Part shown: positions 34,357-43,627 of the stretch, in pieces
How the letters are laid out: each line of letters starts with the position of its first letter
How positions within the stretch are numbered: position 1 is the first letter of the stretch
Source: JAAZKA01 sp034926225
Lineage (GTDB): Bacteria > Bacillota > Clostridia > Oscillospirales > QAMX01
Reading direction: 5' to 3'
NCBI GenBank assembly: GCA_034926225.1
Contig: JAYFRF010000013.1
Location: 124,001-188,000, forward strand
DNA: 64,000 nucleotides
Made by a program: the position numbers and the translations under genes
The notes under the pieces: model-generated
Told to the model about the DNA's origin: nothing
Seen by the model: the letters and a program-made list of their open reading frames with translations, nothing else
The model's database searches: none

Positions 34357-34794
34357 TTAGATCATGGTATCGTTTGTATTCCGTACTCTCTGCTGATTGA
34401 GGATATCCTGAAGAGTGATCCCGTCGAGATATTCGGTAATCACGCGGTCAAGGCCCTGCCATACCGGAAGTGTGGCACAGTCCGCACTGCGCTCACATTG
34501 GTTGGGATGCTGCTCAAGGCATGCTACGGGGGAAAGGCCGCCTTCCGTGAGACGCAGCAACTCGCCGACCGTGTATTTTTCGGGAGCTCTGGCAAGCCGA
34601 TACCCTCCTTGAAAGCCACGGCTGGTTTGCAAATAATCGGATCTGTTGAATACAGGGACGATTTGCTCCAGGTATTTTTTTGAAATATTTTGACGCTGCG
34701 CAATATCTTTCAACGCGACATACCCGTCATTCTGCTGCTCGGCAAGATCGAGCAGCATGCGAAGAGCATACCTGCCCTTTGTAGAAATTTTCAT
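34357..34794 (-). CDS. Rrf2-family regulator (IscR/CymR type) with iron-sulfur ligands
   Basis: A 145-residue regulator. The winged helix starts MKISTKGRYALRMLLDLAEQ. Three cysteines (Cys92, Cys100, Cys106) are spaced C-x7-C-x5-C, as in iron-sulfur Rrf2 sensors such as IscR. ATG 34794 follows GGGAGG; an upstream ATG frame to 34848 overlaps the promoter and is not used. It is divergent from mnmA and convergent with metY, so control of sulfur or Fe-S metabolism is likely. Confidence 0.92.
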   Translation of the reverse strand: MKISTKGRYALRMLLDLAEQQNDGYVALKDIAQRQNISKKYLEQIVPVFNRSDYLQTSRGFQGGYRLARAPEKYTVGELLRLTEGGLSPVACLEQHPNQCERSADCATLPVWQGLDRVITEYLDGITLQDILNQQRVRNTNDTMI

Positions 34795-34819
34795 AAAGTC
34801 AGCCTCCCGTTTAAACCCT

Positions 34820-34848
34820 ATAATAACATATATTAAGTAGGAATTCAA
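34820..34848 (-). promoter_or_regulatory. Promoter of the Rrf2 gene
   Basis: Minus-strand TTGAAT (34848-34843) and TATTAT (34825-34820), spacer 17 bp. The AT-rich spacer (CCTACTTAATATA) could hold an autoregulatory site. Confidence 0.65.
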
Positions 34849-34909
34849 GAGGACACTATGAAAAACGATCTCTACATGATTATATCAAGACAGATAAGAG
34901 GCTGGCCAT

Positions 34910-35974
34910 ATGAAAAAAGCGCTGATTGCCATGAGCGGCGGAGTCGACTCCAGTGTTGCCGCATATCTGATGAAACAAGCCGGATATGACTGCATCGGCG
35001 CGACAATGCGGCTTTTTCACAATGAGGACGCGGGAATCTCCCACGAGAAAACCTGCTGTTCGCTTGAGGATACCGAGGATGCCCGCAGCGTGGCCTACAA
35101 GCTTGGAATACCGTTTTATGTGTTCAATTTTACAGATGATTTCACAGCACAGGTGATCGACCGCTTTGTCAGCGCGTATGAACGCGGCATAACGCCGAAT
35201 CCGTGCATAGACTGTAACCGTTTTTTGAAATTTGACCGGCTGTATCGCCGCGGGCGGGAACTGGGACTCGATTATCTCGTCACCGGGCATTACGCTCGGA
35301 TTGAGCTATACAGCGGCAGATATTATTTAAAGAAAGCGCTGGATACGGCTAAGGATCAGAGCTATGTTCTGTATTCCCTTTCGCAGGAGCAGCTTGCGCA
35401 TACACAATTTCCACTGGGCGGGATGCGAAAGACTGAAACGCGGTGCATCGCGGAGGAGCAGGGCTTTGTCAACGCCCACAAAAGAGACAGCCAGGATATC
35501 TGCTTTGTTCCGGATGGCGATTACGCGAAAATCATTGAGCTGCATGCAGGAAAGCGGTATCCGCGCGGAACGTTTGTCGATACGCACGGAAACGTGATCG
35601 GAGAGCACAAAGGCATTATCCATTACACAATAGGACAGCGTAAGGGGATCGGCATTTCATCGTCCGAGCCTTTATATGTGTGCGAAAAGAGGCTTTTAGA
35701 CAACACAATCGAGCTAGGACATCGCAGCGAGTTATATGCATCGTCGCTGGATGCCGCAGATTTTAACTGGATAGCCTTTGACGCACCGCCCGAGAAGCTG
35801 CGTGTGAAGGCGAAGATACGGTACAGGCAGGACGAACAGTGGGCATGGGTTTTCGCGACGGAACCCAATGCCGTTCATGTCGAGTTTGATTTGCCGCAGC
35901 GGGCAATTTCGTCCGGACAGTCGATTGTGCTGTACGACGGAGATGCTGTCGTAGGCGGCGGGACGATATGCTAA
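34910..35974 (+). CDS. mnmA: tRNA-specific 2-thiouridylase
   Basis: A 354-residue enzyme that thiolates U34 of Lys, Glu and Gln tRNAs, taking sulfur from a cysteine desulfurase. The ATP PP-loop is AMSGGVDSSVAAYL (about 7-20). The catalytic cysteines lie in NPCIDCNR and in DSQDICFVPDGDY. The C-terminal beta-barrel ends with YDGDAVVGGGTI. It follows the Rrf2 regulator divergently, a common sulfur-linked pairing. The tRNA-Gln in this window is of CUG type and not a direct substrate. Confidence 0.95.
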   Translation: MKKALIAMSGGVDSSVAAYLMKQAGYDCIGATMRLFHNEDAGISHEKTCCSLEDTEDARSVAYKLGIPFYVFNFTDDFTAQVIDRFVSAYERGITPNPCIDCNRFLKFDRLYRRGRELGLDYLVTGHYARIELYSGRYYLKKALDTAKDQSYVLYSLSQEQLAHTQFPLGGMRKTETRCIAEEQGFVNAHKRDSQDICFVPDGDYAKIIELHAGKRYPRGTFVDTHGNVIGEHKGIIHYTIGQRKGIGISSSEPLYVCEKRLLDNTIELGHRSELYASSLDAADFNWIAFDAPPEKLRVKAKIRYRQDEQWAWVFATEPNAVHVEFDLPQRAISSGQSIVLYDGDAVVGGGTIC

Positions 35975-36045
35975 AGCGGATATGAAAAGACTCCCGAATA
36001 TTGCATTGGATACCGGCGCAAAGAAGCGGAAAGCTATGATTGATG

Positions 36046-36074
36046 ATGACAATGATAAACTTTTGTGATATACT
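36046..36074 (+). promoter_or_regulatory. Promoter of the glycosidase-like gene
   Basis: ATGACA (36046-36051) and TATACT (36069-36074), spacer 17 bp. Confidence 0.65.
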
Positions 36075-36125
36075 GTGGTCGGCAGGGTTTGCGAAAAGGA
36101 TCATCATATGAGGGGGATTTAAAGT

Positions 36126-38651
36126 ATGTTCCGGGATGTTCATATAGACGAAAACGGAAAGCCGCTAATTCATATGGAGAGATATCTGCGGCGGCACGAT
36201 ATCGTATACCACGCTCCGGCCGACGAGCCTTATGACGCAATGCCAATCGGTGAGGGAGACGTTGCGGGGTTGTTCGATACAGTTAAAAATACGCTGCGTT
36301 TCATCGCGAATAAATCCGACCTCTTTGACGATACCCCCCATACGGCGGGCAGCACCCGGCTGGGTGTAAAAGAGAGCAAACCCGATGGGGATTTCGGCGG
36401 CTGGAGCGCCGAATGGGAAGAGAAAGGAACGGCGCTGGTTTCGGGGGGCGTGCTGTCAATGACGGACGGGACACCCGCGTTAGATCCGCTGTATCTGCAG
36501 GCGTATGAGCAGCGCTTAAACCTGGGGCTTGGCCGCGTGGAATTGTATGCGAAGACCCCGTTCTCCGAATGGACGGTGACGGCATACGGCAGCCATGACG
36601 ATCATGTGGTGGGCTTCCATGTCGATACTAAAACCGCGTTTCCGGTGGAGCGCACGATCAGCCTGACAAAATGGGGCAGCCGCACGCTACCGCATTACTA
36701 TGAGCACTTATTGCGTGACGCGACGGTACGGCTGTCGGGTACGGAAAGTTTTGCCCAAGGGGATTGCGGGTATATCCGTGTGAAGCTATCGCAGGAGGAG
36801 TATGTGATTGCGGCGGCTGTGACGAAAAACGGCGGCGAATGGCATGTACAGCATCCGCATGAGGTTGCGTTCACCGCCCCTGCGGCGGAGGCGGCGTCGT
36901 TTGACGTATTTCTCGCGATCGTGACGAGCGAGGAAGCGGACGATCCGAAATCGGCGGCGTGTGAGCGTGTGATGAAAGCGCTTTCGGACGCCGAAGCGAC
37001 GCTTAAACGCAGCGAAGCAGATTGGAAAGCGTTTTCAGGTGCGTGCTTCGTCAAACTGCAGGACGATTATCTGGAGAATCTGTACTATTTTCATCTGTAT
37101 CAGATGTCGATCTCGTTTAGAGGGCGGTATCCTTCGATGTTCAACGGCTCGGCATTTATCTGGAACCACGATTTGCGCAACTGGGGATATTTCTACCATT
37201 GGAACAACCAGATACCGTACTGGAGTCTGCAAAGCTCGAATCATATGGAATGCTTCGAGCCGTATGCGCGGTATCGGCGGGCAATGCTGCCGAGTGCCTG
37301 CCGCGGAGCCCAAAAGCTCGGCTTTGACGGCGCGTTTTATTCGGATATCGCGAACCGCTCGGGAGGACAGGCGTTTGAGCCGGATACGGCGAATAATCTG
37401 ACTTGCGGCCCTGCCATAGCGATGGATTTGTACCGTCAGTGGGAGTATACGCTGGATGATCGGTATCTGGAGGAAACGGCTTTTCCCGTGATGGAAGCCT
37501 GCGTACGGTTCTACCTGTCACGGGTGAAACGGGAGAGTGACGGCGTTTATCATATCGAATCGGCGACGGTGTTCGAAAGCTACCTTGCCTTAAAGGATAC
37601 GATATCCGATCGCGCGTATATCGAATCGCTGTTCCGCGCATATCTGTACGCGGTTGAGAGACTAAAAAAAGAAAGCGCTTACGAGGAACGTGTGCGAGAC
37701 GTATTGACGCATCTTTATCCGTATACGATCGTCGAGCGCGACGGGAGGCGGCTGATTTCCGTGGGTATCCGCGGCGACGGGAAGCCGATGGGGTTTAAAG
37801 AGGCGGTCTATCCGGAAGGCGCCGGATTCGGCGCGGAGCAGGCGCCGTTGTTCCCCGGTAATATGCCGCCGGAGGAACTGATGCCGATTCTTCGGGATTC
37901 CTTCTATGAAGCCCTGAAAATTAGTCCTTTCCAATGCGGGCATACCCCGTATAGCGTCTCGGCGGCGCGTTTAGGCATTCCGGTCTGGGAACTTTTACGC
38001 GAGCTGGTATCAGAGACGCAGATTTTTCCCAGCGGTATGTCCCATTTCGCGAAGTTTGCGGGAGATCGTAATCATGCGGCTATGTACACACCGCGCGTAC
38101 TCGATGGTACGGAGACATATACCGACTGGTCGCGCATTCATGAGCAGGATGAATATTCGCGTACCCGCGTGCCGAAGCACCAAACGCTGCACGCGTTTTT
38201 AGAGACGATGGGGCAGTTTAACGCGGCGGTGAACGAAGCGCTGCTGCATTCCGAATTGACCGCGGACGGGTCGGTCATTCATGTATTCCCGGCAGACGAA
38301 TCGACTGAGCTTGTCATGTTCATGCTGCGCGCGAAGGGAGGTATTCTGGTAACGGCGGAGAAGCGTGAGGGCGAGGTGCGGTATATAGCGCTGACGGCAG
38401 AGCATGATATCGCAGCGAAAGTCGATATTCCGTGGAGCGGCGGAACCTGCGCAACGAGCGGCGGGGAGACGACTTATTATGAGGAAACGGCATCGTTGGA
38501 GATCCCGCTCCAAAAGGATACGCCGAAGATCCTTTGTCCGAGAAAGAGACAGCTTTGCGTGCTGTATCAAAGTATGCTGGATACGGACAAGCCGAATACC
38601 GCTGTGAAATATTGCAAAAAGGCGCAGCTTGGGATAGAAAGACAGTACTGA
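36126..38651 (+). CDS. Large glycosidase-like protein, GH95-like (alpha/alpha)6 fold
   Basis: An 841-residue protein without a signal peptide, hence cytoplasmic. The N-terminal 300 residues look like a beta-sandwich; the middle (about 310-660) looks like an (alpha/alpha)6 barrel, with FIWNHDLRNWGYFYHWNNQI and PYWSLQSSNHMECFEPY similar to the substrate-cleft region of GH95 fucosidases and clan GH-L relatives. A C-terminal beta domain follows. Acidic catalytic residues cannot be assigned by eye, so activity on fucose- or galactose-containing oligosaccharides is only a suggestion. The start ATG follows GAGGGGG. Confidence 0.6.
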   Translation: MFRDVHIDENGKPLIHMERYLRRHDIVYHAPADEPYDAMPIGEGDVAGLFDTVKNTLRFIANKSDLFDDTPHTAGSTRLGVKESKPDGDFGGWSAEWEEKGTALVSGGVLSMTDGTPALDPLYLQAYEQRLNLGLGRVELYAKTPFSEWTVTAYGSHDDHVVGFHVDTKTAFPVERTISLTKWGSRTLPHYYEHLLRDATVRLSGTESFAQGDCGYIRVKLSQEEYVIAAAVTKNGGEWHVQHPHEVAFTAPAAEAASFDVFLAIVTSEEADDPKSAACERVMKALSDAEATLKRSEADWKAFSGACFVKLQDDYLENLYYFHLYQMSISFRGRYPSMFNGSAFIWNHDLRNWGYFYHWNNQIPYWSLQSSNHMECFEPYARYRRAMLPSACRGAQKLGFDGAFYSDIANRSGGQAFEPDTANNLTCGPAIAMDLYRQWEYTLDDRYLEETAFPVMEACVRFYLSRVKRESDGVYHIESATVFESYLALKDTISDRAYIESLFRAYLYAVERLKKESAYEERVRDVLTHLYPYTIVERDGRRLISVGIRGDGKPMGFKEAVYPEGAGFGAEQAPLFPGNMPPEELMPILRDSFYEALKISPFQCGHTPYSVSAARLGIPVWELLRELVSETQIFPSGMSHFAKFAGDRNHAAMYTPRVLDGTETYTDWSRIHEQDEYSRTRVPKHQTLHAFLETMGQFNAAVNEALLHSELTADGSVIHVFPADESTELVMFMLRAKGGILVTAEKREGEVRYIALTAEHDIAAKVDIPWSGGTCATSGGETTYYEETASLEIPLQKDTPKILCPRKRQLCVLYQSMLDTDKPNTAVKYCKKAQLGIERQY

Positions 38652-38672
38652 TCAGGGAAAAGGGCTTATACG

Positions 38673-38710
38673 CAGCGAAAGGGATACGGCCTGCCGTATC
38701 CCTTTCGCTG
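38673..38710. terminator. 17-bp hairpin between convergent genes
   Basis: Perfect stem (38673-38689 with 38694-38710) with a 4-base loop. It separates the glycosidase-like gene and the convergent diguanylate cyclase gene. No long T tract. Confidence 0.8.
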
Positions 38711-38720
38711 TAATGATGTA

Positions 38721-40634
38721 TTAATGGTTGACATAATAGCAGCGTTTACCGGCGGCCTTGGCTTGATAGAGAGCATTGTCGGCTTTGGCGTAAAGGGCGT
38801 CGGTGGTACAAATGGAGGCATCGCAAAGGGCTACGCCGACGCTGCAGGAGATCTTCAAAGCAGGGTCGTCGTTTGTATAGGTATATTGGAGGGCCTGTAC
38901 AACCTCCGCCGCTTTATGTACGGCATCCTCTGCGGAACTGATGTTGCGCATTAAAACAGCGAACTCGTCGCCGCCGATGCGGCCGATATGATCGCTGTCA
39001 CGGAAGTTATCGCGGAGGATGGCGGAGATGTTTTTGATCACGTCGTCACCGGCTTGATGACCGAAGGTGTCGTTGATAAACTTGAAATTGTCGATATCCA
39101 CGATGAACAATGCATGCAGAGCTTCCGGAGAGAGGGAAGCGATATCCCGGTCGATGGCAAGCAGGATCGCGCCATGATTCAGGATGCCGGTCATGGAATC
39201 GACCTTGGCGGCCAGCGTCAGTGCGGCGCGCTCCCGCTTTTCATCGTCGATGTCACGCAGACACAAAAACAGCATCAGATGCCCGCTGTCCGGGTCGGTG
39301 ATCAGGTGCATTTCGTCATGAACCCAACGAATGGACCCGTCATCCATCCGGCGGCGATACTCAAGTATATGTTCCCAACGCCCGCTGTTAAACCAACGGA
39401 GGGCGGTTTCGGTATTGAAAGAAGAAAGTTTATTCGCGGCATCCGGATTGCCCACAACCATATCGGCGGCATACCGTGTGAAGGAGGAAATCGTCAGATT
39501 CGGGAGTACCTTGCTTTGAATAGGGTCTCGAAAATGGTGACGAATCAACCGGTCGGTGGTAACGTCGAACAGGAGGGAGGCAACGACATCCGGTGCAAGC
39601 ACACTTTGCAGCTCTTGTTCACGCTTATAGGCAAGCTTAGCCATTTGCTTTTCCGTTACGTCCTCCGACATACCGATTGCCCTGTAAGGCTTGCCGTTCT
39701 CGTCGAACAGTGCCGTGTAGCGAATGTGTTCGTACCACCATCCTTTGCGATCGGCGGTACGGACGCGAAAAACGCCCTCGACAGTTTTGGCGCCGTGAAG
39801 CAGGGTATCGTACATCTTCCGAAATGCCGTAGCATTATCAGGGTGGACGTAGCGGTCACGAATAAGGCTCTCCGGGACATCGGGGATGATATGATTGAAG
39901 CCATGCTGCCGGATGGAATGGTCGTTTTGGAGGATACAATGGGAATTGAAGTCGTAATCCCAGACGGAGACGGTGGTATTTTCAAGTGCGATATGGAAAC
40001 GTTCCTCGCTGAGGGCGAGCAGCCGGTTAGCTTCTTCCAAACGTGCCTTATGCCGTTTGCTGCTGATAATAATAAAAAGAACGAAACACGCGGCAAGCAA
40101 TGCAATAACGGCGGTGAAAAGCAGGCCGCTGTTCGGACCGCCGGAAAGTATGCCGATGCTCTCACGGTCCCGCTTGACAGGAACGGAAAGTGCAGAGTAA
40201 TTAGGCAGGTCAGTCCGTTCTGCTTCATGCTTCCAAATAGCATCACTTTTGGTGACAGACTCCTGAACATACCAGCCATTGGCGAAGCTGTTACCAAGCT
40301 GCTGCCAGACTGTGATCGGTTCACCGGTTAAATCACCAGAAAACGCGGCCGTAAATTCGGACATACACACAACGCGCAGCATCCCAACGTTAAACACCTT
40401 GCTGCTGCAGTAAACGGGTAAAGTATGCGGTACCTCGAAACCGCGTTGCGGTATGACGCCAGATATAATTACCTGCTCGGAGACGGGACTTTGCAGAGTA
40501 TGGTAAACCTGCTGCCGCTCCAAAGCCACACTGTGCGACGTATAGACGATCCAAGTAATCAGCATGACGGTGATAACAAGGATGAGAAAGATGAAGCGAT
40601 TTATCCGGTTGTATTTTGAGACAGCTTTTTTCAT
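38721..40634 (-). CDS. Membrane-bound PAS-GGDEF diguanylate cyclase
   Basis: A 637-residue sensor. A first helix at about 12-30 and a second at about 172-192 enclose an extracytoplasmic sensor domain of 140 residues. Two PAS/PAC regions follow (about 210-330 and 345-465; WVHDEMHLITDPDSGHLMLF is the second PAC). The C-terminal GGDEF domain has an intact active site, GRIGGDEFAVLM, so it should make cyclic di-GMP. No I-site RxxD was confirmed, and no EAL domain is attached. It is monocistronic. Confidence 0.93.
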   Translation of the reverse strand: MKKAVSKYNRINRFIFLILVITVMLITWIVYTSHSVALERQQVYHTLQSPVSEQVIISGVIPQRGFEVPHTLPVYCSSKVFNVGMLRVVCMSEFTAAFSGDLTGEPITVWQQLGNSFANGWYVQESVTKSDAIWKHEAERTDLPNYSALSVPVKRDRESIGILSGGPNSGLLFTAVIALLAACFVLFIIISSKRHKARLEEANRLLALSEERFHIALENTTVSVWDYDFNSHCILQNDHSIRQHGFNHIIPDVPESLIRDRYVHPDNATAFRKMYDTLLHGAKTVEGVFRVRTADRKGWWYEHIRYTALFDENGKPYRAIGMSEDVTEKQMAKLAYKREQELQSVLAPDVVASLLFDVTTDRLIRHHFRDPIQSKVLPNLTISSFTRYAADMVVGNPDAANKLSSFNTETALRWFNSGRWEHILEYRRRMDDGSIRWVHDEMHLITDPDSGHLMLFLCLRDIDDEKRERAALTLAAKVDSMTGILNHGAILLAIDRDIASLSPEALHALFIVDIDNFKFINDTFGHQAGDDVIKNISAILRDNFRDSDHIGRIGGDEFAVLMRNISSAEDAVHKAAEVVQALQYTYTNDDPALKISCSVGVALCDASICTTDALYAKADNALYQAKAAGKRCYYVNH

Positions 40635-40744
40635 GCATATCCCTCTAAAAAAGGCATCGAAGGCATCCTTTGTTAATTACACCTTGATGCGGTATTGACA
40701 GGAGATGGTTTGTACGCGGACAAACGACAATTATATTACTAAAA

Positions 40745-40773
40745 ATTATAGCATGATGTACGCAATAATGCAA
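40745..40773 (-). promoter_or_regulatory. Promoter of the diguanylate cyclase gene
   Basis: Minus-strand TTGCAT (40773-40768) and TATAAT (40750-40745), spacer 17 bp; about 110 bases of leader. Confidence 0.8.
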
Positions 40774-40886
40774 TAACAATTTGATGAATTTGAACATATT
40801 GCCATAGATGTTTATAAAATAACCGCCATGAAAATATGTGTCAAAAGACGGATGCTGTTAATTCATAGGCTTGACCGACAATTATA

Positions 40887-40915
40887 TTGACGCGAAAGAG
40901 TGAATATGGTATGAT
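40887..40915 (+). promoter_or_regulatory. Promoter of a structured leader or small RNA
   Basis: TTGACG (40887-40892) and TATGAT (40910-40915), spacer 17 bp. It drives the structured region at 40922-41060. Confidence 0.65.
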
Positions 40916-40921
40916 ATAAGT

Positions 40922-41060
40922 TGGTACCGATTCACGGGAGCTTATGTTGGCGTGGAGGAAAATGTCGCTTTTCTGAGAGGATTTTCGGAACACGCCGAGC
41001 AGCTACGGATATTTTGATGGGTTAAGAGGCAAGGAAATCGTCCCTGCGGTGATATTTCAC
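40922..41060 (+). ncRNA. Candidate structured RNA upstream of the fumarate operon
   Basis: No open reading frame of interest covers this region. A long imperfect hairpin is closed by GGCGTG/CACGCC (40949-40954 with 40991-40996), continued by GAAAAT/ATTTTC and a wobble-rich CTTTTC/GAGAGG. The outer arms TCACGGGA (40932-40939) and TCCC...GTGA (41041-41052) can also pair. It does not match a riboswitch consensus I know, and no T-tract terminator follows. It could be a stand-alone RNA (6S-like in shape) or the leader of the malate dehydrogenase operon. Confidence 0.4.
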
Positions 41061-41179
41061 GAAAAAAGGTATAAAATCATGCGATATGTGTTGAAAACAT
41101 GGAAAACCACCTTTAAAAAAGACTTGAAAAACGCACGAGACTATATCAATAACGGGATATCGATATGCCGCATTCGTAT

Positions 41180-41208
41180 TTGATTTTTTGATTGAAAGAG
41201 GTTACAAT
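41180..41208 (+). promoter_or_regulatory. Promoter of the mdh-fumC-hdr-flx-frd operon
   Basis: TTGATT (41180-41185) and TACAAT (41203-41208), spacer 17 bp, giving a 40-base leader before the malate dehydrogenase ATG. Confidence 0.65.
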
Positions 41209-41254
41209 AGATACTGTACTGGAATAAGTTTATTGTAAGTGAAAGGGAAACGCC

Positions 41255-42199
41255 ATGAATAAGATCACTATCATCGGTACGGGTAGCGTCGGTTCCACCA
41301 TCGCGTATACCATCGCCGTAACCGGCATCGCGTCGGAGATCGTCATGATCGACTTGAACACCGAGAAGGCTCTCGGCGAGGCACTCGATATCCGTCAGGG
41401 AACTCCTTTTTGCATGCCGTGCTCTATCTATGCAAGCTCCTACCGCGACGCCGCGGATTCCGATATTGTTATCCTCACCTCCGGTATCGCGCGCAAGCCC
41501 GGACAGTCCCGGCTTGACCTCGCGCAGACCAATGTGAATATCACTAAAAGCATCATCCCCGAGATCACCCGCTATGCACCGGATGCAAAGTACATCATTG
41601 TGTCGAACCCTGTCGATATTCTGACATATACTTTTTGTAAGCGTTCGGGGCTTCTGGAAAGTCAGATCATCGGCTCCGGTACGATTCTTGATACCGCCCG
41701 TCTGCGCGCGCGGATCTCCGAGTATTACAGCATTAATCAGCAGAATGTCCATGCGTATGTGATGGGCGAGCACGGCGACTCCTCTTTCGTGCCGTGGTCG
41801 CTTGCCAATATATCCAATGTACCGATTGACGATTATTCGAAGTCTTTGTCTACAAAGAACACGCTCTATCCGTCTCTCGACCACGCCGATATCGAAAGCT
41901 ATGTCCGCAAGTCCGGCGCACGTGTGATCGAACGCAAGGGCGCGACCTTCTACGCGGTATCCATTTCCGTCTGCCATATCTGCAAGTGCCTGCTCGGCGG
42001 CATCGATACGACGATGACGGTGTCCACCATGATGCACGGCGAATATGGGATTGAGGACGTTTGTCTGAGCGTGCTGAACATCGTAGGGCATGAGGGCGCG
42101 AAGGGCAAGGTGCTCCCGCCGCTGACCGATGAGGAAATCGGCAAGCTTCAGCACAGCGCGCAGTGCCTGAAGGATGTTATGACCAGCTTGAATATCTAA
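41255..42199 (+). CDS. mdh: Malate dehydrogenase of the lactate dehydrogenase family
   Basis: A 314-residue NAD-dependent 2-hydroxyacid dehydrogenase. The Rossmann motif is IIGTGSVGSTIAY (residues 6-18), the catalytic His is in GEHGDSS (His173), and substrate-binding Arg is in DTARLR. At the specificity position (classic residue 102) it has Arg80 in TSGIARKPGQSR, where lactate dehydrogenases carry Gln; Arg there selects oxaloacetate. The next gene is fumarase, which supports malate over lactate. It is the first gene of the fumarate-reduction operon and would use NADH to make malate. Automatic labels may call it L-lactate dehydrogenase. Confidence 0.85.
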   Translation: MNKITIIGTGSVGSTIAYTIAVTGIASEIVMIDLNTEKALGEALDIRQGTPFCMPCSIYASSYRDAADSDIVILTSGIARKPGQSRLDLAQTNVNITKSIIPEITRYAPDAKYIIVSNPVDILTYTFCKRSGLLESQIIGSGTILDTARLRARISEYYSINQQNVHAYVMGEHGDSSFVPWSLANISNVPIDDYSKSLSTKNTLYPSLDHADIESYVRKSGARVIERKGATFYAVSISVCHICKCLLGGIDTTMTVSTMMHGEYGIEDVCLSVLNIVGHEGAKGKVLPPLTDEEIGKLQHSAQCLKDVMTSLNI

Positions 42200-42238
42200 T
42201 TTCTTAAGCATATGTCGATACGGGATAAGGAGAATACG

Positions 42239-43615
42239 ATGGAATACAGAATCGAACACGACTCGATGGGCGAAATGAAAGTGCCTGCCGACCGCTACTG
42301 GGCGGCGCAGACGCAGCGCAGTCATGAGAATTTCGAAATCGGGGTCGATATCGAAACCATGCCGCGTGAGATCACCCATGCGTTCGGCATCCTGAAAAAA
42401 GCGGCAGCGCTGGCGAACCATGTGTTAAAGCCCGAAAAGATGACCGACGCAAAGGTCGCCGCGATTTCGGCGGCGTGCGACGAAGTCATCTCCGGCGTCT
42501 TAAACAGCCACTTCCCGCTCGTCGTCTGGCAGACCGGCTCCGGTACGCAGTCGAACATGAATGCCAACGAGGTCATCGCAAACCGCGGCAACGAAATCGC
42601 CGGCGCGAAGATTCTCCATCCGAACGACGACATCAATATGAGCCAGTCCTCCAACGATACCTTTCCCACTGCGATGCACATCTCGGCTGTCATCGTCATC
42701 GAGGATAAGCTCCTGCCCGCTGTGGATGAGCTGATCCAGACGTTTATCCGTCTGGAAGCGGAGAACGAAGGCATAGTCAAGAGCGGCCGCACCCATTTGC
42801 AGGACGCGACGCCGATCAAGTTTTCGCAGGAGATCAGCGGCTGGAGATCAAGCCTCGAGCGGGACCGGGAGTTGCTTTTATTAGCGGTGAAGCCATTGTA
42901 TGAGTTGGCGCTCGGCGGTACGGCGGTCGGTACGGGACTCAACGCGCCGAAGGGATTCGATACGCTGGTCGCCCGGGAGGTCGCTTCCCTGACAGGGAAG
43001 CCCTTCGTTACTGCGGCGAATAAATTCCATGCTCTGACATCGAAGGATGAGCTGGTTTTCGCGCACGGCGCGATCAAGGCGCTGGCCTGCGATATGATGA
43101 AGATCGCAAACGACGTGCGTTGGCTTGCGTCGGGGCCGCGCGACGGACTCGGCGAGATCTTTATCCCCGAGAACGAGCCGGGTTCGTCGATCATGCCCGG
43201 CAAGGTCAACCCGACACAGTGCGAGGCCGTCACGATGGTCGCCGTACAGGTGATGGGCAACGACGTGGCCGTCGGCATGGCCGCGTCGCAAGGCAACTTC
43301 GAGCTGAATGTGTTCATGCCGGTGTGCATCTACAACTTCCTTCAGTCCGCGCGGCTGCTTGCGGAAGCGATCGTCTCGTTTGACCGTAAGTGCGCGTCCG
43401 GTATCCAAGCAAATCGCGAGAAGATGCGCCATAACCTGCACAATTCGCTGATGCTCGTTACGGCATTAAATCCCTATATCGGTTATGAAAACGCGGCAAA
43501 GACGGCAAAAAAGGCGTTCCACGACAATATTTCCTTAAAGGAAGCCTGCGTTGCGCTCGGTTTTTTGTCGGCGGAGAAGTTTGACGAGGTATTTCACCCC
43601 GAACAGATGGCATAA
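42239..43615 (+). CDS. fumC: Fumarate hydratase, class II
   Basis: A 458-residue fumarase that interconverts malate and fumarate. The signatures TGSGTQSNMNANEV, QSSNDTFPTAMH and the loop GSSIMPGKVNPTQCE are intact, with Ser of SSI as the catalytic base region. ATG 42239 is chosen because AAGGAG lies 7 bases upstream; ATG 42212 has no ribosome site and would add nine residues. Class II fumarases are iron-independent, notable amid so many Fe-S proteins. It follows mdh by 39 bases. Confidence 0.96.
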   Translation: MEYRIEHDSMGEMKVPADRYWAAQTQRSHENFEIGVDIETMPREITHAFGILKKAAALANHVLKPEKMTDAKVAAISAACDEVISGVLNSHFPLVVWQTGSGTQSNMNANEVIANRGNEIAGAKILHPNDDINMSQSSNDTFPTAMHISAVIVIEDKLLPAVDELIQTFIRLEAENEGIVKSGRTHLQDATPIKFSQEISGWRSSLERDRELLLLAVKPLYELALGGTAVGTGLNAPKGFDTLVAREVASLTGKPFVTAANKFHALTSKDELVFAHGAIKALACDMMKIANDVRWLASGPRDGLGEIFIPENEPGSSIMPGKVNPTQCEAVTMVAVQVMGNDVAVGMAASQGNFELNVFMPVCIYNFLQSARLLAEAIVSFDRKCASGIQANREKMRHNLHNSLMLVTALNPYIGYENAAKTAKKAFHDNISLKEACVALGFLSAEKFDEVFHPEQMA

Positions 43616-43627
43616 AGGACAAAAGGT

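Noticed and set aside
36126..38651. Secreted glycosidase
   Set aside because: The N-terminus (MFRDVHIDENGKP) has no signal peptide or lipobox.
38988..40331. Plus-strand open frame of 447 codons
   Set aside because: It lies wholly antisense to the diguanylate cyclase gene, whose PAS and GGDEF motifs are intact; the plus frame has no recognisable domain.
40922..41060. Firm naming of the structured region as 6S RNA or a known riboswitch
   Set aside because: Shape is suggestive, but no diagnostic consensus sequence was recognised.
41255..42199. Call as L-lactate dehydrogenase
   Set aside because: The specificity residue is Arg rather than Gln, and the operon context is fumarase and fumarate reductase.
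41141..42421. Minus-strand open frame of 426 codons
   Set aside because: Antisense to the malate dehydrogenase gene; composition (Arg, His, Asp rich) is that of a shadow frame.
42322..43329. Minus-strand open frame over fumC
   Set aside because: Shadow of a gene with all class II fumarase signatures.
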